A stretch of 64,000 bases of DNA, from the NCBI GenBank assembly GCA_047125605.1, contig CP138932.1:1736001-1800000 (forward strand), given 5' to 3'. The notes beneath the pieces were generated by a model, which made no database searches, had not been told where the DNA came from, and worked only from the letters and a program-made list of their open reading frames with translations. This document shows, in pieces, positions 54,031 to 61,813 of this stretch. The position numbers were made by a program, and so were the translations under genes. How positions within the stretch are numbered: the first letter of the stretch is position 1; every line of letters begins with the position of its first letter. Source of the DNA: JAKVBK01 sp022447275 (GTDB lineage: Bacteria; Pseudomonadota; Alphaproteobacteria; Rhodobacterales; Rhodobacteraceae).

Positions 54031-54807
54031 TTAGTAGAGATCGTCGCGTCGGTCGCGCAGATGCGTGTAGTTTTGACGAGTTATAGACAGTTGTTGCCGG
54101 GTTATAGTCGCACAGACAACGTCTACCGATGCCTCATTTGCGCGCGCAAGATCGGCACCATCCGGGCCGCAAATGCAAGACAGGCCGTTATAGGTAAAGC
54201 TGCCTTCTGAACCGATATAGTTGCAGTAGGCAACGAAGACGCCGTTTTCTTCCGCTCTTGCGGGCACCAAGCGCGTTGCGACACTGTCAAAAGGGGTCAT
54301 ATTCGCGGTCGGGACGAGGATGAGTTCTGCGCCTTTGAGTGCGAGCGCACGAACGAGTTCGGGAAACTCAACATCATAGCAAATTGCCATCCCAAGGCGC
54401 CAACCGTTCAGTGTGATAACATCTGATAGCGTATCGCCCGCCGTAAACTGTTCCTGATCCACGGAGCCGAAAAGATGGGTTTTGGAATACGCGCTAAGCA
54501 CATTTCCATCTTGATCGATGATCACAGAAGCATTTTGGGGACGCGGATCAGCAGGTATGGGCAAGCCAACAACCAAGGCTATGCGATAGGCGCGCGCGAT
54601 CTCCTGCAGGCTGTTGAGCACCGACGCAGCTTGAGCAGCATGGGCAACCACAGTTTCCGCGCCCACATTGTAGCCCCCGATGAACATCTCCGGTGTGACT
54701 AGGATGTCCGCACGATCATCAGCGGCGCCCCGAGCAGCCATCGTCAAAGCTTTCAGGGCGATGTCTATGCTGCTTCTTGGGGTGGTTTGCCAAAGCGCGA
54801 TCTTCAT
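54031..54807 (-). CDS. davA: 5-Aminovaleramidase (nitrilase superfamily)
   Basis: 258 residues with the nitrilase-family Glu-Lys-Cys triad: Glu in TPEMFIGGYN, Lys in YSKTHLFG and Cys in AICYDVEFPE. DavA hydrolyses 5-aminovaleramide to 5-aminovalerate. Together with DavB it forms the first two steps of the lysine 5-aminovalerate pathway; the later davD and davT genes are not in the window. AGGATG precedes the ATG at 54807. Confidence 0.85.
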   Translation of the reverse strand: MKIALWQTTPRSSIDIALKALTMAARGAADDRADILVTPEMFIGGYNVGAETVVAHAAQAASVLNSLQEIARAYRIALVVGLPIPADPRPQNASVIIDQDGNVLSAYSKTHLFGSVDQEQFTAGDTLSDVITLNGWRLGMAICYDVEFPELVRALALKGAELILVPTANMTPFDSVATRLVPARAEENGVFVAYCNYIGSEGSFTYNGLSCICGPDGADLARANEASVDVVCATITRQQLSITRQNYTHLRDRRDDLY

Positions 54808-55484
54808 ATTTCATCCTGCATTTTCGATATCGCTTCTTCGACCGCTGCTTTTGTCAGCTCTAGGCGACCACAACATTTTACAGCCCCAATTCACTCTCAA
54901 GAAACACGATTGGCAAGGCGTCTAATGGCCATCAGAGCGATGCTCTGGCGCGTAGCGCGTGCGATATGGTGGGTGCCGCGCACAGCCACGCTTTGGAACA
55001 GGACGCGGGTTAGGAGAACGAGAGCATCTGACACATCGATCAAGCACTCGAAATTTGCGCGTTGATCAGCTTGAGAGGCCAACACGCGCGCACGACGCCC
55101 CATTCTTCCGGAAGATATCATGAAACCAATGCCAAAGCTGTGAATGGCCACACGCTGCTATCACTTCCGTGCGACTGATTGTCTCCTGAATGAGAACAGT
55201 TGCCTGCGCCTAGGCCGCTTAGGCCTCCAAAACTGCCATTTCTATGCTTTAGTACACCGGCTCTATCCGAGGGTTCGTTCGCGCGCAGATAGGGCGCCCG
55301 TTATTGTATTTGGGAGCAGTAAACCCAAGTGTGAGTTCCTAATTTGTCGAATTCTTGCAGCAAGATGAGGCCGCACCTGCGCCTAGGCGGCGCGTGTTCT
55401 GCAACGCGTATCTCACATTGCACCCCCGAAACCTGGGGCAATGCCCACAAAGCAAACCTCACAGCAGCTGAGTAGGTAACAAAC
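54808..55484. other. 677-base intergenic region, no gene recognised
   Basis: Three short conflicting frames cover parts of it with no recognisable similarity. Base composition is more AT-rich than the operons to the left, and several short direct similarities (GCGCCTAGG at about 55207 and 55381) occur. It may hold the promoters of davA and the Hint gene, or decayed sequence. Confidence 0.4.
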
Positions 55485-57176
55485 ATGCCCACCTATACGA
55501 TAAACTTGTATCCCTTCTCTCACGTACCGGGCGTGCAAAAAAATTCTGCACTTAACGTTGGCGCCAACAAAGGTGGCAACACAATTTTTACTGACAACGG
55601 TAAAACCATTACCATCACAGACGACGATAGCTTTCTTCAAGATTTTGCCGCGTCTGGCCACAACAATCCAGAGACCGGCGACTATTCGAAACTAGCCGAG
55701 GCGGTTACCTTCAGCCCCACACACTTTGGTAGTGGAAACTCTTATATCGTCAACACGCGGGTCAATGCGGTCGCACAGATTGAGGTAGCTAATAATACAA
55801 CAGGCGAAACAGGATTTGCACAGCTTGTTACCTTTGGCAGTACCCTCAGCGGCACAACATTTGTCGCTTATCCATTCGAGGTTTCAGAGGGCGATAGCCT
55901 CACTTGGACTCCCACCAACAATGATAGTGGTGTCCCAGTGGGAGAGAGGTACGCCGACACCCAAGGCTATGATTACTCTGAATTCGACGGAGCGCCGCCC
56001 TCTACATCGCCGCCCCCTCTCGTGAGCAATCCACCAGCGCCTGACAACAGCCATGTTGCGACCGAAATAATTGTAAGCGGCGCCGACGTTGCAAAAAATC
56101 CGGTCGTGAACGCCAACTCTTCTGCTGGCTATCAGGGCCAAGGCCAAATCACTGTAAATGCGCAGAGTGTTTTTCAAGATGACGACATCGTCGTCCTGAA
56201 GGTCAACCAAGTCGATTCCAATGGCGAGATCAGCCCGACGAGCAATTCTGGTTTGGCTGATGTGACCGTCTATGACAGCTACGAAGACTATCTGGCTGGC
56301 ACGGTTAAATATCACTATGCCCCTCAAAACCCTGGCCAAACCGCTAATGCCCAAACCAGCATCGCCGGTTTGGGCGACGGTTATGTGAACTTTACGTCCG
56401 CAAATATCATGCAACCGCAAAACGGCGGACCGAGCTTTAACCAACTTTTTGTAGCGCCCAATAGTGGGATTGGAAGTTCTGGTTCTGGTACATTTTCCAC
56501 CAAGGAGCAGTTTGATTTTAACTCAGACGGGGACTTTGACGACTTTCTGGAGGACGGGAATACAAACTTCCTCGTGGGCACCTATGCGGCCCAACTCATT
56601 TGCTTCACCTCCGGTACTCGGATCGCAACGGTAAGCGGGGACCGCCGGATCGAAGACCTTGTTGCCGGTGATCTGGTTCTCACGATGGACCGTGGCTATC
56701 AGCCGATCCGTTGGATCGGGTCTACCAAAGTTCGGGCTACCGGAGATCTCGCCCCTATTCTGATCCGCAAGGGCGCGCTCGGGAACGACCGAGACCTGCG
56801 GGTCAGCCCCCAACACCGCATGCTGCTGCAAGGCTGGCAGGCAGAGATGCTCTTTGGGGAAGAGGAGGTGTTGGCCACAGCCAAGTCTCTCGTGAATGAC
56901 CACTCCATCCTCCGGGATGAGGGCGGCGAGGTAGAGTACTTCCACATGCTCTTTGATACCCATGAGATCATCTATGCCGAGGGCGCACCCTCTGAGAGCT
57001 TCCATCCCGGTGAACAGGGCTGGAAAGCCTTGGATCAAGCCACGCGGGATGAAATCCTCACGCTCTTCCCAGAGCTTGATGTGGGCGACCATTCATCCTT
57101 CGGCGCGTCAGTCCGGACAAGCCTGAAACACGATGAGGGCCAGTTGCTTGGTGCGTACATGGCGGGGCTTTGCTAA
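55485..57176 (+). CDS. Hint-domain protein of the Rhodobacteraceae type
   Basis: 563 residues. The first 365 residues are low in charge and rich in Asn, Thr, Ser, Asp and Gly, as in secreted or surface proteins, and hold no recognised domain. From about residue 370 a Hint domain starts at ICFTSGTRIATVSGD, with DLVAGDLVLTMDRGYQPI and the VSPQHRMLL block. Hint domains can cut the chain at the Cys, releasing the N-terminal part. No signal peptide is seen, so type I-like export is possible. Base use is plainer and more AT-rich in the first half than in the second. Confidence 0.8.
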   Translation: MPTYTINLYPFSHVPGVQKNSALNVGANKGGNTIFTDNGKTITITDDDSFLQDFAASGHNNPETGDYSKLAEAVTFSPTHFGSGNSYIVNTRVNAVAQIEVANNTTGETGFAQLVTFGSTLSGTTFVAYPFEVSEGDSLTWTPTNNDSGVPVGERYADTQGYDYSEFDGAPPSTSPPPLVSNPPAPDNSHVATEIIVSGADVAKNPVVNANSSAGYQGQGQITVNAQSVFQDDDIVVLKVNQVDSNGEISPTSNSGLADVTVYDSYEDYLAGTVKYHYAPQNPGQTANAQTSIAGLGDGYVNFTSANIMQPQNGGPSFNQLFVAPNSGIGSSGSGTFSTKEQFDFNSDGDFDDFLEDGNTNFLVGTYAAQLICFTSGTRIATVSGDRRIEDLVAGDLVLTMDRGYQPIRWIGSTKVRATGDLAPILIRKGALGNDRDLRVSPQHRMLLQGWQAEMLFGEEEVLATAKSLVNDHSILRDEGGEVEYFHMLFDTHEIIYAEGAPSESFHPGEQGWKALDQATRDEILTLFPELDVGDHSSFGASVRTSLKHDEGQLLGAYMAGLC

Positions 57177-57367
57177 CGCCTGATTCAAACGGTTTTCGCG
57201 CAAAGTTGACGACCCACTGCCCACACTTGGCGCCAAGCGGCTTTTCACGGGTTCTTGGCTGCATCTCCAACCACGCAGGTGGTTCGGGAGTCCTCCGTGA
57301 CAAGACGCGTGCTGTTCCATGCAGATATGCAAATAGACAAAATCCAGTGGCTTAAAGGAATGACGCG

Positions 57368-57395
57368 AGAGACGCGCCCTATTCGGCGCGTCTCT
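57368..57395. terminator. Perfect 11-bp hairpin downstream of Hint gene, likely bidirectional terminator
   Basis: AGAGACGCGCC (57368-57378) pairs exactly with GGCGCGTCTCT (57385-57395), loop of 6. It lies between two convergent genes, the Hint gene and the metal-binding-protein gene, about 65 bases from the latter's stop. No long T-run on either side. Confidence 0.6.
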
Positions 57396-57460
57396 ACCGT
57401 TTCGTCCTTTACACGGCTTAGCCGGGGAAAGGCTTTGAGTGGGTCCCTGCCTGATTGTAC

Positions 57461-58336
57461 TTAGATGCTTTCCAATGCTGCGAGGAGTTGGCCCAAATTG
57501 TGCTCGAACATGGCACGGTAGCTCGTTGCTGGGCCACCGCGATCGGACAACGCATCGGAGAAGAGCTTTCCACCGATTTTCAAACCTGTCTCATCTGCGA
57601 TCTGCTGGACCAAAACAGGGCTCGTGATGTTCTCCACAAAGAGTGCTGCTACACCATCTTCGCGGATTTGCGTGATCAAGGCTGCAAGCTCCTGGGCCGA
57701 TGGCTCAGCTTCTGTATCGATGCCGATTGGAGCAATAAAGTTCATGCTGTAGGCGTCGGCCAAATAGCCAAACGCATCATGTGCGGTCACCACGGTTCGG
57801 CGCTCCTCCGGCAGAGCGGCAAGGCGTTGGAGCGTGTCCGCATGCAACGCATAAAGCGTTGAGATATAAGAGGCGGCATTGGCCTGAAACTCGGTCGCGT
57901 GATCCGGCATGGCGTCCGACATGGCATCCGCGATATTCTGGACATAGACTACACCATTGGTCAGCGCGTTCCAGGCGTGTGGGTCAATTTCGCCGTCCAC
58001 AAGAACCGGCGTCACGCCTTCAGTCGCGACATAGACCGTGCCTTCTGTTCCAGACTCAGCGATCAGCGTATCCGACCAGGTTTCGAAGCCCAGTCCATTG
58101 ACGAAAATGACATCCGCTTCCGCCACAGCGCGCGCATCCGCAACCGAAGGCTGGTAGACATGGGCATCCGCGTCAGGGCCGACAATGGTGGTAACGTCGG
58201 CATGATCGCCCACAACCTGCTCGACCATGTCACCAAGGATCGAAAAGCTTGCGACGATCTTCATGTCTTCGGCGAATGCAGGGGCTGCAGTCAGGGCAGC
58301 AATAAGCCCGCTGGCAAAAGTGGTCTTAAGTGTCAT
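57461..58336 (-). CDS. Metal ABC transporter, substrate-binding protein (ZnuA/AztC-like)
   Basis: 291 residues with a signal peptide (1-22, APAFA). Cluster A-I metal-binding protein with ligands His59 (DAHVYQPS), His120 (DPHAW), His186 (TAHDAFGYL) and Asp261 (LFSDALS), the three-His plus Asp set usual for zinc rather than manganese. There is no His-rich loop. Start overlaps the permease stop by 4 bases. The operon lies behind a cobalamin riboswitch, so the metal may be cobalt, which uses similar ligands. Confidence 0.82.
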   Translation of the reverse strand: MTLKTTFASGLIAALTAAPAFAEDMKIVASFSILGDMVEQVVGDHADVTTIVGPDADAHVYQPSVADARAVAEADVIFVNGLGFETWSDTLIAESGTEGTVYVATEGVTPVLVDGEIDPHAWNALTNGVVYVQNIADAMSDAMPDHATEFQANAASYISTLYALHADTLQRLAALPEERRTVVTAHDAFGYLADAYSMNFIAPIGIDTEAEPSAQELAALITQIREDGVAALFVENITSPVLVQQIADETGLKIGGKLFSDALSDRGGPATSYRAMFEHNLGQLLAALESI

Positions 58337-59235
58337 CTAGATCTCTCTTCGTTTGGCGTGCGCGCAAGGGATGTTGATGTTTGGTCAAACGGTTTGCGCC
58401 ACCGTCCGCCAAAGCCGTGAGGGCCCAGCAGGACCGAAATCAGGAAAAACCCGCCAGCTGTAAGCACTATGGCAGGGCCAGAAGGTGTTTCCGGGAAGAG
58501 GTAGGAAAGGGTCAAACCGACCCAGCAACTGGCAAGGGCAAAAAAGAATGTCAGGCCAAGCTGGCCTGTAATCGTACGTGACCAGTAGCGGGCTGACGTT
58601 GCAGGCAGGATCATCAGGCCAACAGCCATCAATGTGCCAAGCGTTTTGAATGCTGCCAGCAAATTCAGCACGAGCAATAGCATGAACGCCTGCTCGATCA
58701 GCCAGGGCCGCTTTGTTTGCGCCTCAAAGAATGTCGGATCACAGGTGCTGATGATCAGGGGACGCAAGAGAACGGCGAAAGACACAAGTGTAACCATCGC
58801 AACACTGCCAATCAGGATCATAGATGCGTCGTCGATCCCAAGAATGGAGCCGAAAAGGAAACTCTTGAGCGGAACAGCCGATCCAGCGGCCGACAGAATG
58901 AAAATACCTGCGGCCAAGGCGATCAGGTAGATAGACGCCAAGCTCGCGTCACTTCGCAGGATTGTTTTACGGGCCAATAAAGCCGTCAAAGCTGCGGCCA
59001 GTGTTCCGGCGATCAGCCCTCCAACAAGGAGTGAGGACACGGACAGTCCTGCAACTACAAACCCGACGACAACTCCCGGAGTGATCGCGTGCGCCATGGC
59101 CTCTCCCGCCAGCGACAGCCTGCGCAGCACAAGAAACGCGCCGACAGGAGCGACAGAGGCCGAAAGCACAGTCGTCGCAACAAAGGCGCGCTGCATAAAC
59201 ACAAAGCTCCACATCTCGGAGAAAAGCTCAAACAT
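58333..59235 (-). CDS. Metal ABC transporter, permease (ZnuB/AztB-like)
   Basis: 300 residues, about eight helices, ABC-3 family: VAPVGAFLVLRRLSLAGEAMAHA near the start and ALMILPATSARYWS-like segment (here GLMILPATSARYW) after the middle. Couples the metal-binding protein and the ATPase. Start at 59235 overlaps the ATPase gene by 8 bases. Confidence 0.87.
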   Translation of the reverse strand: MFELFSEMWSFVFMQRAFVATTVLSASVAPVGAFLVLRRLSLAGEAMAHAITPGVVVGFVVAGLSVSSLLVGGLIAGTLAAALTALLARKTILRSDASLASIYLIALAAGIFILSAAGSAVPLKSFLFGSILGIDDASMILIGSVAMVTLVSFAVLLRPLIISTCDPTFFEAQTKRPWLIEQAFMLLLVLNLLAAFKTLGTLMAVGLMILPATSARYWSRTITGQLGLTFFFALASCWVGLTLSYLFPETPSGPAIVLTAGGFFLISVLLGPHGFGGRWRKPFDQTSTSLARTPNEERSR

Positions 59236-59980
59236 GGGCCTGCCCTTCCCGAGACGTACGGAACATCCAAGATGCCTGGCTTTCTGAAAGATAGCTCTGC
59301 GAAACTAGGCGATCTGGCATCAGGATCTCGTCGACGGGCCCGTGGCATGCTTCGCCATTGCCAAGGAGCAATGCGGTGTCGCAATGATCCAGCACTGAAG
59401 AGAGGTCATGAACCACCAGCACAACGGCACGGCCTTCGTCCCGCCATCGATCGATTAGCGAGAGCAAATGTGCTTCCGTGGTCTGATCCACGGCTGCAAA
59501 TGGTTCGTCGAGCAGGATCAGAGGCGCGTCCTGCATGATCACACGTGCAAAAAGCGCGCGCTGCAACTGCCCCCCAGACAGCGTGTGCAAAGACCGACCC
59601 GCGATATCAAGTACGCCCGCAGCCTCTAGCGCGTATGCAACTTTGCGCTTGGTTGCACGGTCTAACTGCCCTCTGATGCCAAAGCCTTTCCAGGCCCCCA
59701 TCGCCACCAGATCCCGCACCCGCAGAGGAAAGCGACGATCAAATTCGGTCATTTGGGCGAGATACCCAACCTCTTTTGGTTGTCCAGCGGGCCAGTTGAG
59801 CTTGCCAGAAAGTGGCGCCATCAACCCGAGAAGCATCTTCACAAACGTGCTTTTTCCAGAACCGTTTGCCCCCAAAATGGCCAGCGTTGATCCACGCTCC
59901 AAATCCAGGGACAAACCCCGAAACAAAGTCAGTTCGGGGTATCCAAGTGCAAGATTGCGGATTTCTAGGACGGCTGACAT
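59228..59980 (-). CDS. Metal ABC transporter, ATP-binding protein (ZnuC/AztA-like)
   Basis: 250 residues. Walker A GANGSGKST (37-45), signature LSGGQLQRALFAR, Walker B LILLDEPFAAVD and switch His in VVHDLSS. Start ATG at 59980 follows the stop of a tiny upstream ORF with no gap (TAG-ATG). Confidence 0.87.
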   Translation of the reverse strand: MSAVLEIRNLALGYPELTLFRGLSLDLERGSTLAILGANGSGKSTFVKMLLGLMAPLSGKLNWPAGQPKEVGYLAQMTEFDRRFPLRVRDLVAMGAWKGFGIRGQLDRATKRKVAYALEAAGVLDIAGRSLHTLSGGQLQRALFARVIMQDAPLILLDEPFAAVDQTTEAHLLSLIDRWRDEGRAVVLVVHDLSSVLDHCDTALLLGNGEACHGPVDEILMPDRLVSQSYLSESQASWMFRTSREGQAHV

Positions 59981-60127
59981 CTACAGCACGGCCCAGATGC
60001 ACATCCAAAAGAATGCAGACATCGCGAAGGCAGCGCCAATCAAAAATACAGTGCTCAAATTCGTGAGGCAGAAACTCCGCTCAAGATGCTCTAGCTCAGG
60101 CTGGTATGGGTCGTTTGTCTCACGCAT
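59981..60127 (-). CDS. 48-residue single-helix membrane protein at head of the riboswitch operon
   Basis: Too short for usual ORF lists. The ATG at 60127 has a perfect GGAGG site 5 bases upstream, and the TAG at 59981-59983 is immediately followed by the ATPase start. The 48-residue product begins MRETNDPYQPELEHLERSF and has one hydrophobic helix (about 27-48, NLSTVFLIGAAFAMSAFFWM and a short tail). The strong site, exact coupling and riboswitch placement argue that it is translated, perhaps as a small transporter subunit or a translational coupler. No family recognised. Confidence 0.6.
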   Translation of the reverse strand: MRETNDPYQPELEHLERSFCLTNLSTVFLIGAAFAMSAFFWMCIWAVL

Positions 60128-60234
60128 CTTGGCCTCCGCTGAGGCGGGGGCAGTGAGATACGTCGATGTAAGTCCGCGGTCGCGTCGAACATGTTAGCCT
60201 CTCTCCAGGACACCCCGCCCGGGTCAGTTACAAT

Positions 60235-60426
60235 CGAGATGGCTGGTCTCCTGACTTGCGGATCGATGCTTCCCCGAACCTTCCCAGGCGCATGCCCAGT
60301 GGCCTTTGTCGGGGTCGCTCACCGCCTACAGTTGCGGGGGCAGTCACGGAATTGATGCTGTTTTGCAGCAGCGCACCGCGTTCCCATTTCATCTCGCCGA
60401 CTCAACAGTCATTGAGAACCATCTCG
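60235..60426 (-). ncRNA. Cobalamin riboswitch (AdoCbl type)
   Basis: Read on the minus strand, the outer helix is CGAGATGG (60426-60419) pairing with CCATCTCG (60242-60235). Between them are TGGGAACGCGGTG, CCGTGACTGCCCCCGCAACT, GCGACC, the B12-box GCCACTGGG, CCTGGGAAGG and GATCCGCAAGTCAGGAGACC, all in the order expected of this riboswitch class. It ends about 108 bases before the 48-codon ORF and the metal ABC genes, so adenosylcobalamin should lower their expression. Confidence 0.92.
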
Positions 60427-61186
60427 GGCAGTTAGCGCACTCCAACCGATTTGGTCAATGATCCGCAGCGCCCAGTTCAAATGTCAGGTGTCAGACGCTC
60501 TATTGCGCCAAAACAGGCAAACAGGCCGCATCGCACCATGCTCTTTTCAAATTGCCCGAGCGTTCTCCTCTCGAGCGAACAGACTAACTCTCGCTAAAAT
60601 TCCAAAGGCGATACCGGCATCGACCTCTTAACATGAGAAAACCGCGCTCGATCCGCCATCCATTGCATACTTCGAATATGCATTTTTGCCAGCACAGGGT
60701 CAGCTTGAAGCGCCACCGTCTTGACAAGATCAGATAGCAAAAATCTCCGTGAAACGCCCACGTTTACTTACCCACCAGCGTTTGGCGCTCACAGGATAAA
60801 TTGGTCAGATCGAAAGGCTCAGAGTATCTTTCTGATCAAACACGTGCACCAATCCATACAGCGTAAGAGAGACATAAAGGTCAGCAATCTAGACCCTCTC
60901 AACCGACAAACTCTAATTGTGGCAAACACCTAAACGAGCAAGGATAGAAAGTTTAGACGTGCTGCAAAGCGCAAGCTAATAATCTGATAAACCTCTGAAA
61001 CAAAATGGAGGCGAGCAACGGAATCGAACCGGTGCACAAGAACTTGTAATCCGCAGTTAAGCAATGTTTTCAGTGCAAAAAATGTAAAGCAAGCAGCGTG
61101 CTTTTAGCAGACAACAAGTTAGCGGTGATCACCCACACAGTGGTGCAGGTTTTTTTGAGGTACACTCTGCCCTGCGATGACATCGT
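60427..61186. other. AT-richer intergenic region with a tRNA 3'-end fragment
   Basis: No convincing gene. One 70-codon plus-strand frame (60721-60933) begins with TTG, has no ribosome-binding site and resembles nothing. The region holds a tRNA-like 3' end at 61006-61040 and otherwise no recognised element. Confidence 0.45.
61006..61040 (-). other. tRNA 3'-end fragment (T-arm, acceptor strand and CCA)
   Basis: On the minus strand the sequence reads CACCGG-TTCGATT-CCGTT-GCTCGCC-T-CCA, a near-complete T-arm and acceptor strand with encoded CCA. The T-stem has one mismatch and no matching 5' half (GGCGAGC) was found within about 120 bases upstream, so it is not a functional tRNA. Such fragments are often left where integrases have inserted into a tRNA gene, though no integrase is seen. 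Confidence 0.45.
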
Positions 61187-61633
61187 TCAAATCCAACGTC
61201 GGACTTTACCTTTATAATCTTCAAACTCGCTGCCGAAAATCTTAACCAACGCGCGCTCTTCCGGTTTGATCTGTTTTTCAGTGATCCAGAAAACAAATAG
61301 CCCCAATACTGCCAGGGTGACCCATGTGCCAAGGCCAATCCCAACGCCAGTAATGACGGCGGCCATGCCAAGGTACATTGGATTCCGGCTAATGCCGAAA
61401 ATTCCACTCGTAACAAGCGCGCTGGATCGATCCATCTCATCAGGCATAACGGTTGTGTCCACCTCGTAGAAACGGCGAATTGCAATCATCGCAATGGCCA
61501 CGCCAATCACGACTAAGATGATAGAAATATGGGTTTGGCCAGGAAACTCGAATGCAAGGCTAGGCAGCAACCAGCGGAACAAGACCAATCCAAAAAGGCA
61601 CAACAAGGTAAGAGCAGGAGGTGAAACGCGCAA
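61187..61633 (-). CDS. Isoprenylcysteine carboxyl methyltransferase (ICMT/PEMT)-like membrane protein
   Basis: 148 residues, about four helices. The C-terminal motif of the family is seen as SRNPMYLGMAAVITG and ITEKQIKPEERALVKIFGSEFEDYK. Bacterial members methylate lipids or small molecules; the substrate is unknown. The start is TTG at 61633, supported by AAAGGG 9 bases upstream. Confidence 0.8.
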   Translation of the reverse strand: MRVSPPALTLLCLFGLVLFRWLLPSLAFEFPGQTHISIILVVIGVAIAMIAIRRFYEVDTTVMPDEMDRSSALVTSGIFGISRNPMYLGMAAVITGVGIGLGTWVTLAVLGLFVFWITEKQIKPEERALVKIFGSEFEDYKGKVRRWI

Positions 61634-61813
61634 AATTAAGCCCTTTCGTCTTGGAGCATGGTCAGGCTAGTCCGTTTCCCATGTCGTTGTTGATGGTCCG
61701 TGCAGGACAACCGAAAATCAAGTCGCACAACTGACGCAACCTGTTGCCATTTGCCCTGTCGTTCTCAGCCTCACCCGAGTTGCCGCCGCCCAAAGAATGG
61801 CTCATCCCTGAGT

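Noticed and set aside
57368..57395. Recombination or attachment site
   Set aside because: The perfect inverted repeat lies between convergent gene ends, where a bidirectional terminator is the simpler explanation.
60721..60933. 70-codon plus-strand frame as a small gene
   Set aside because: TTG start, no ribosome-binding site, no similarity and no conserved neighbours.
61006..61060. Functional tRNA gene
   Set aside because: Only the 3' half fits; the 5' acceptor strand and D-arm are missing and the T-stem has a mismatch.
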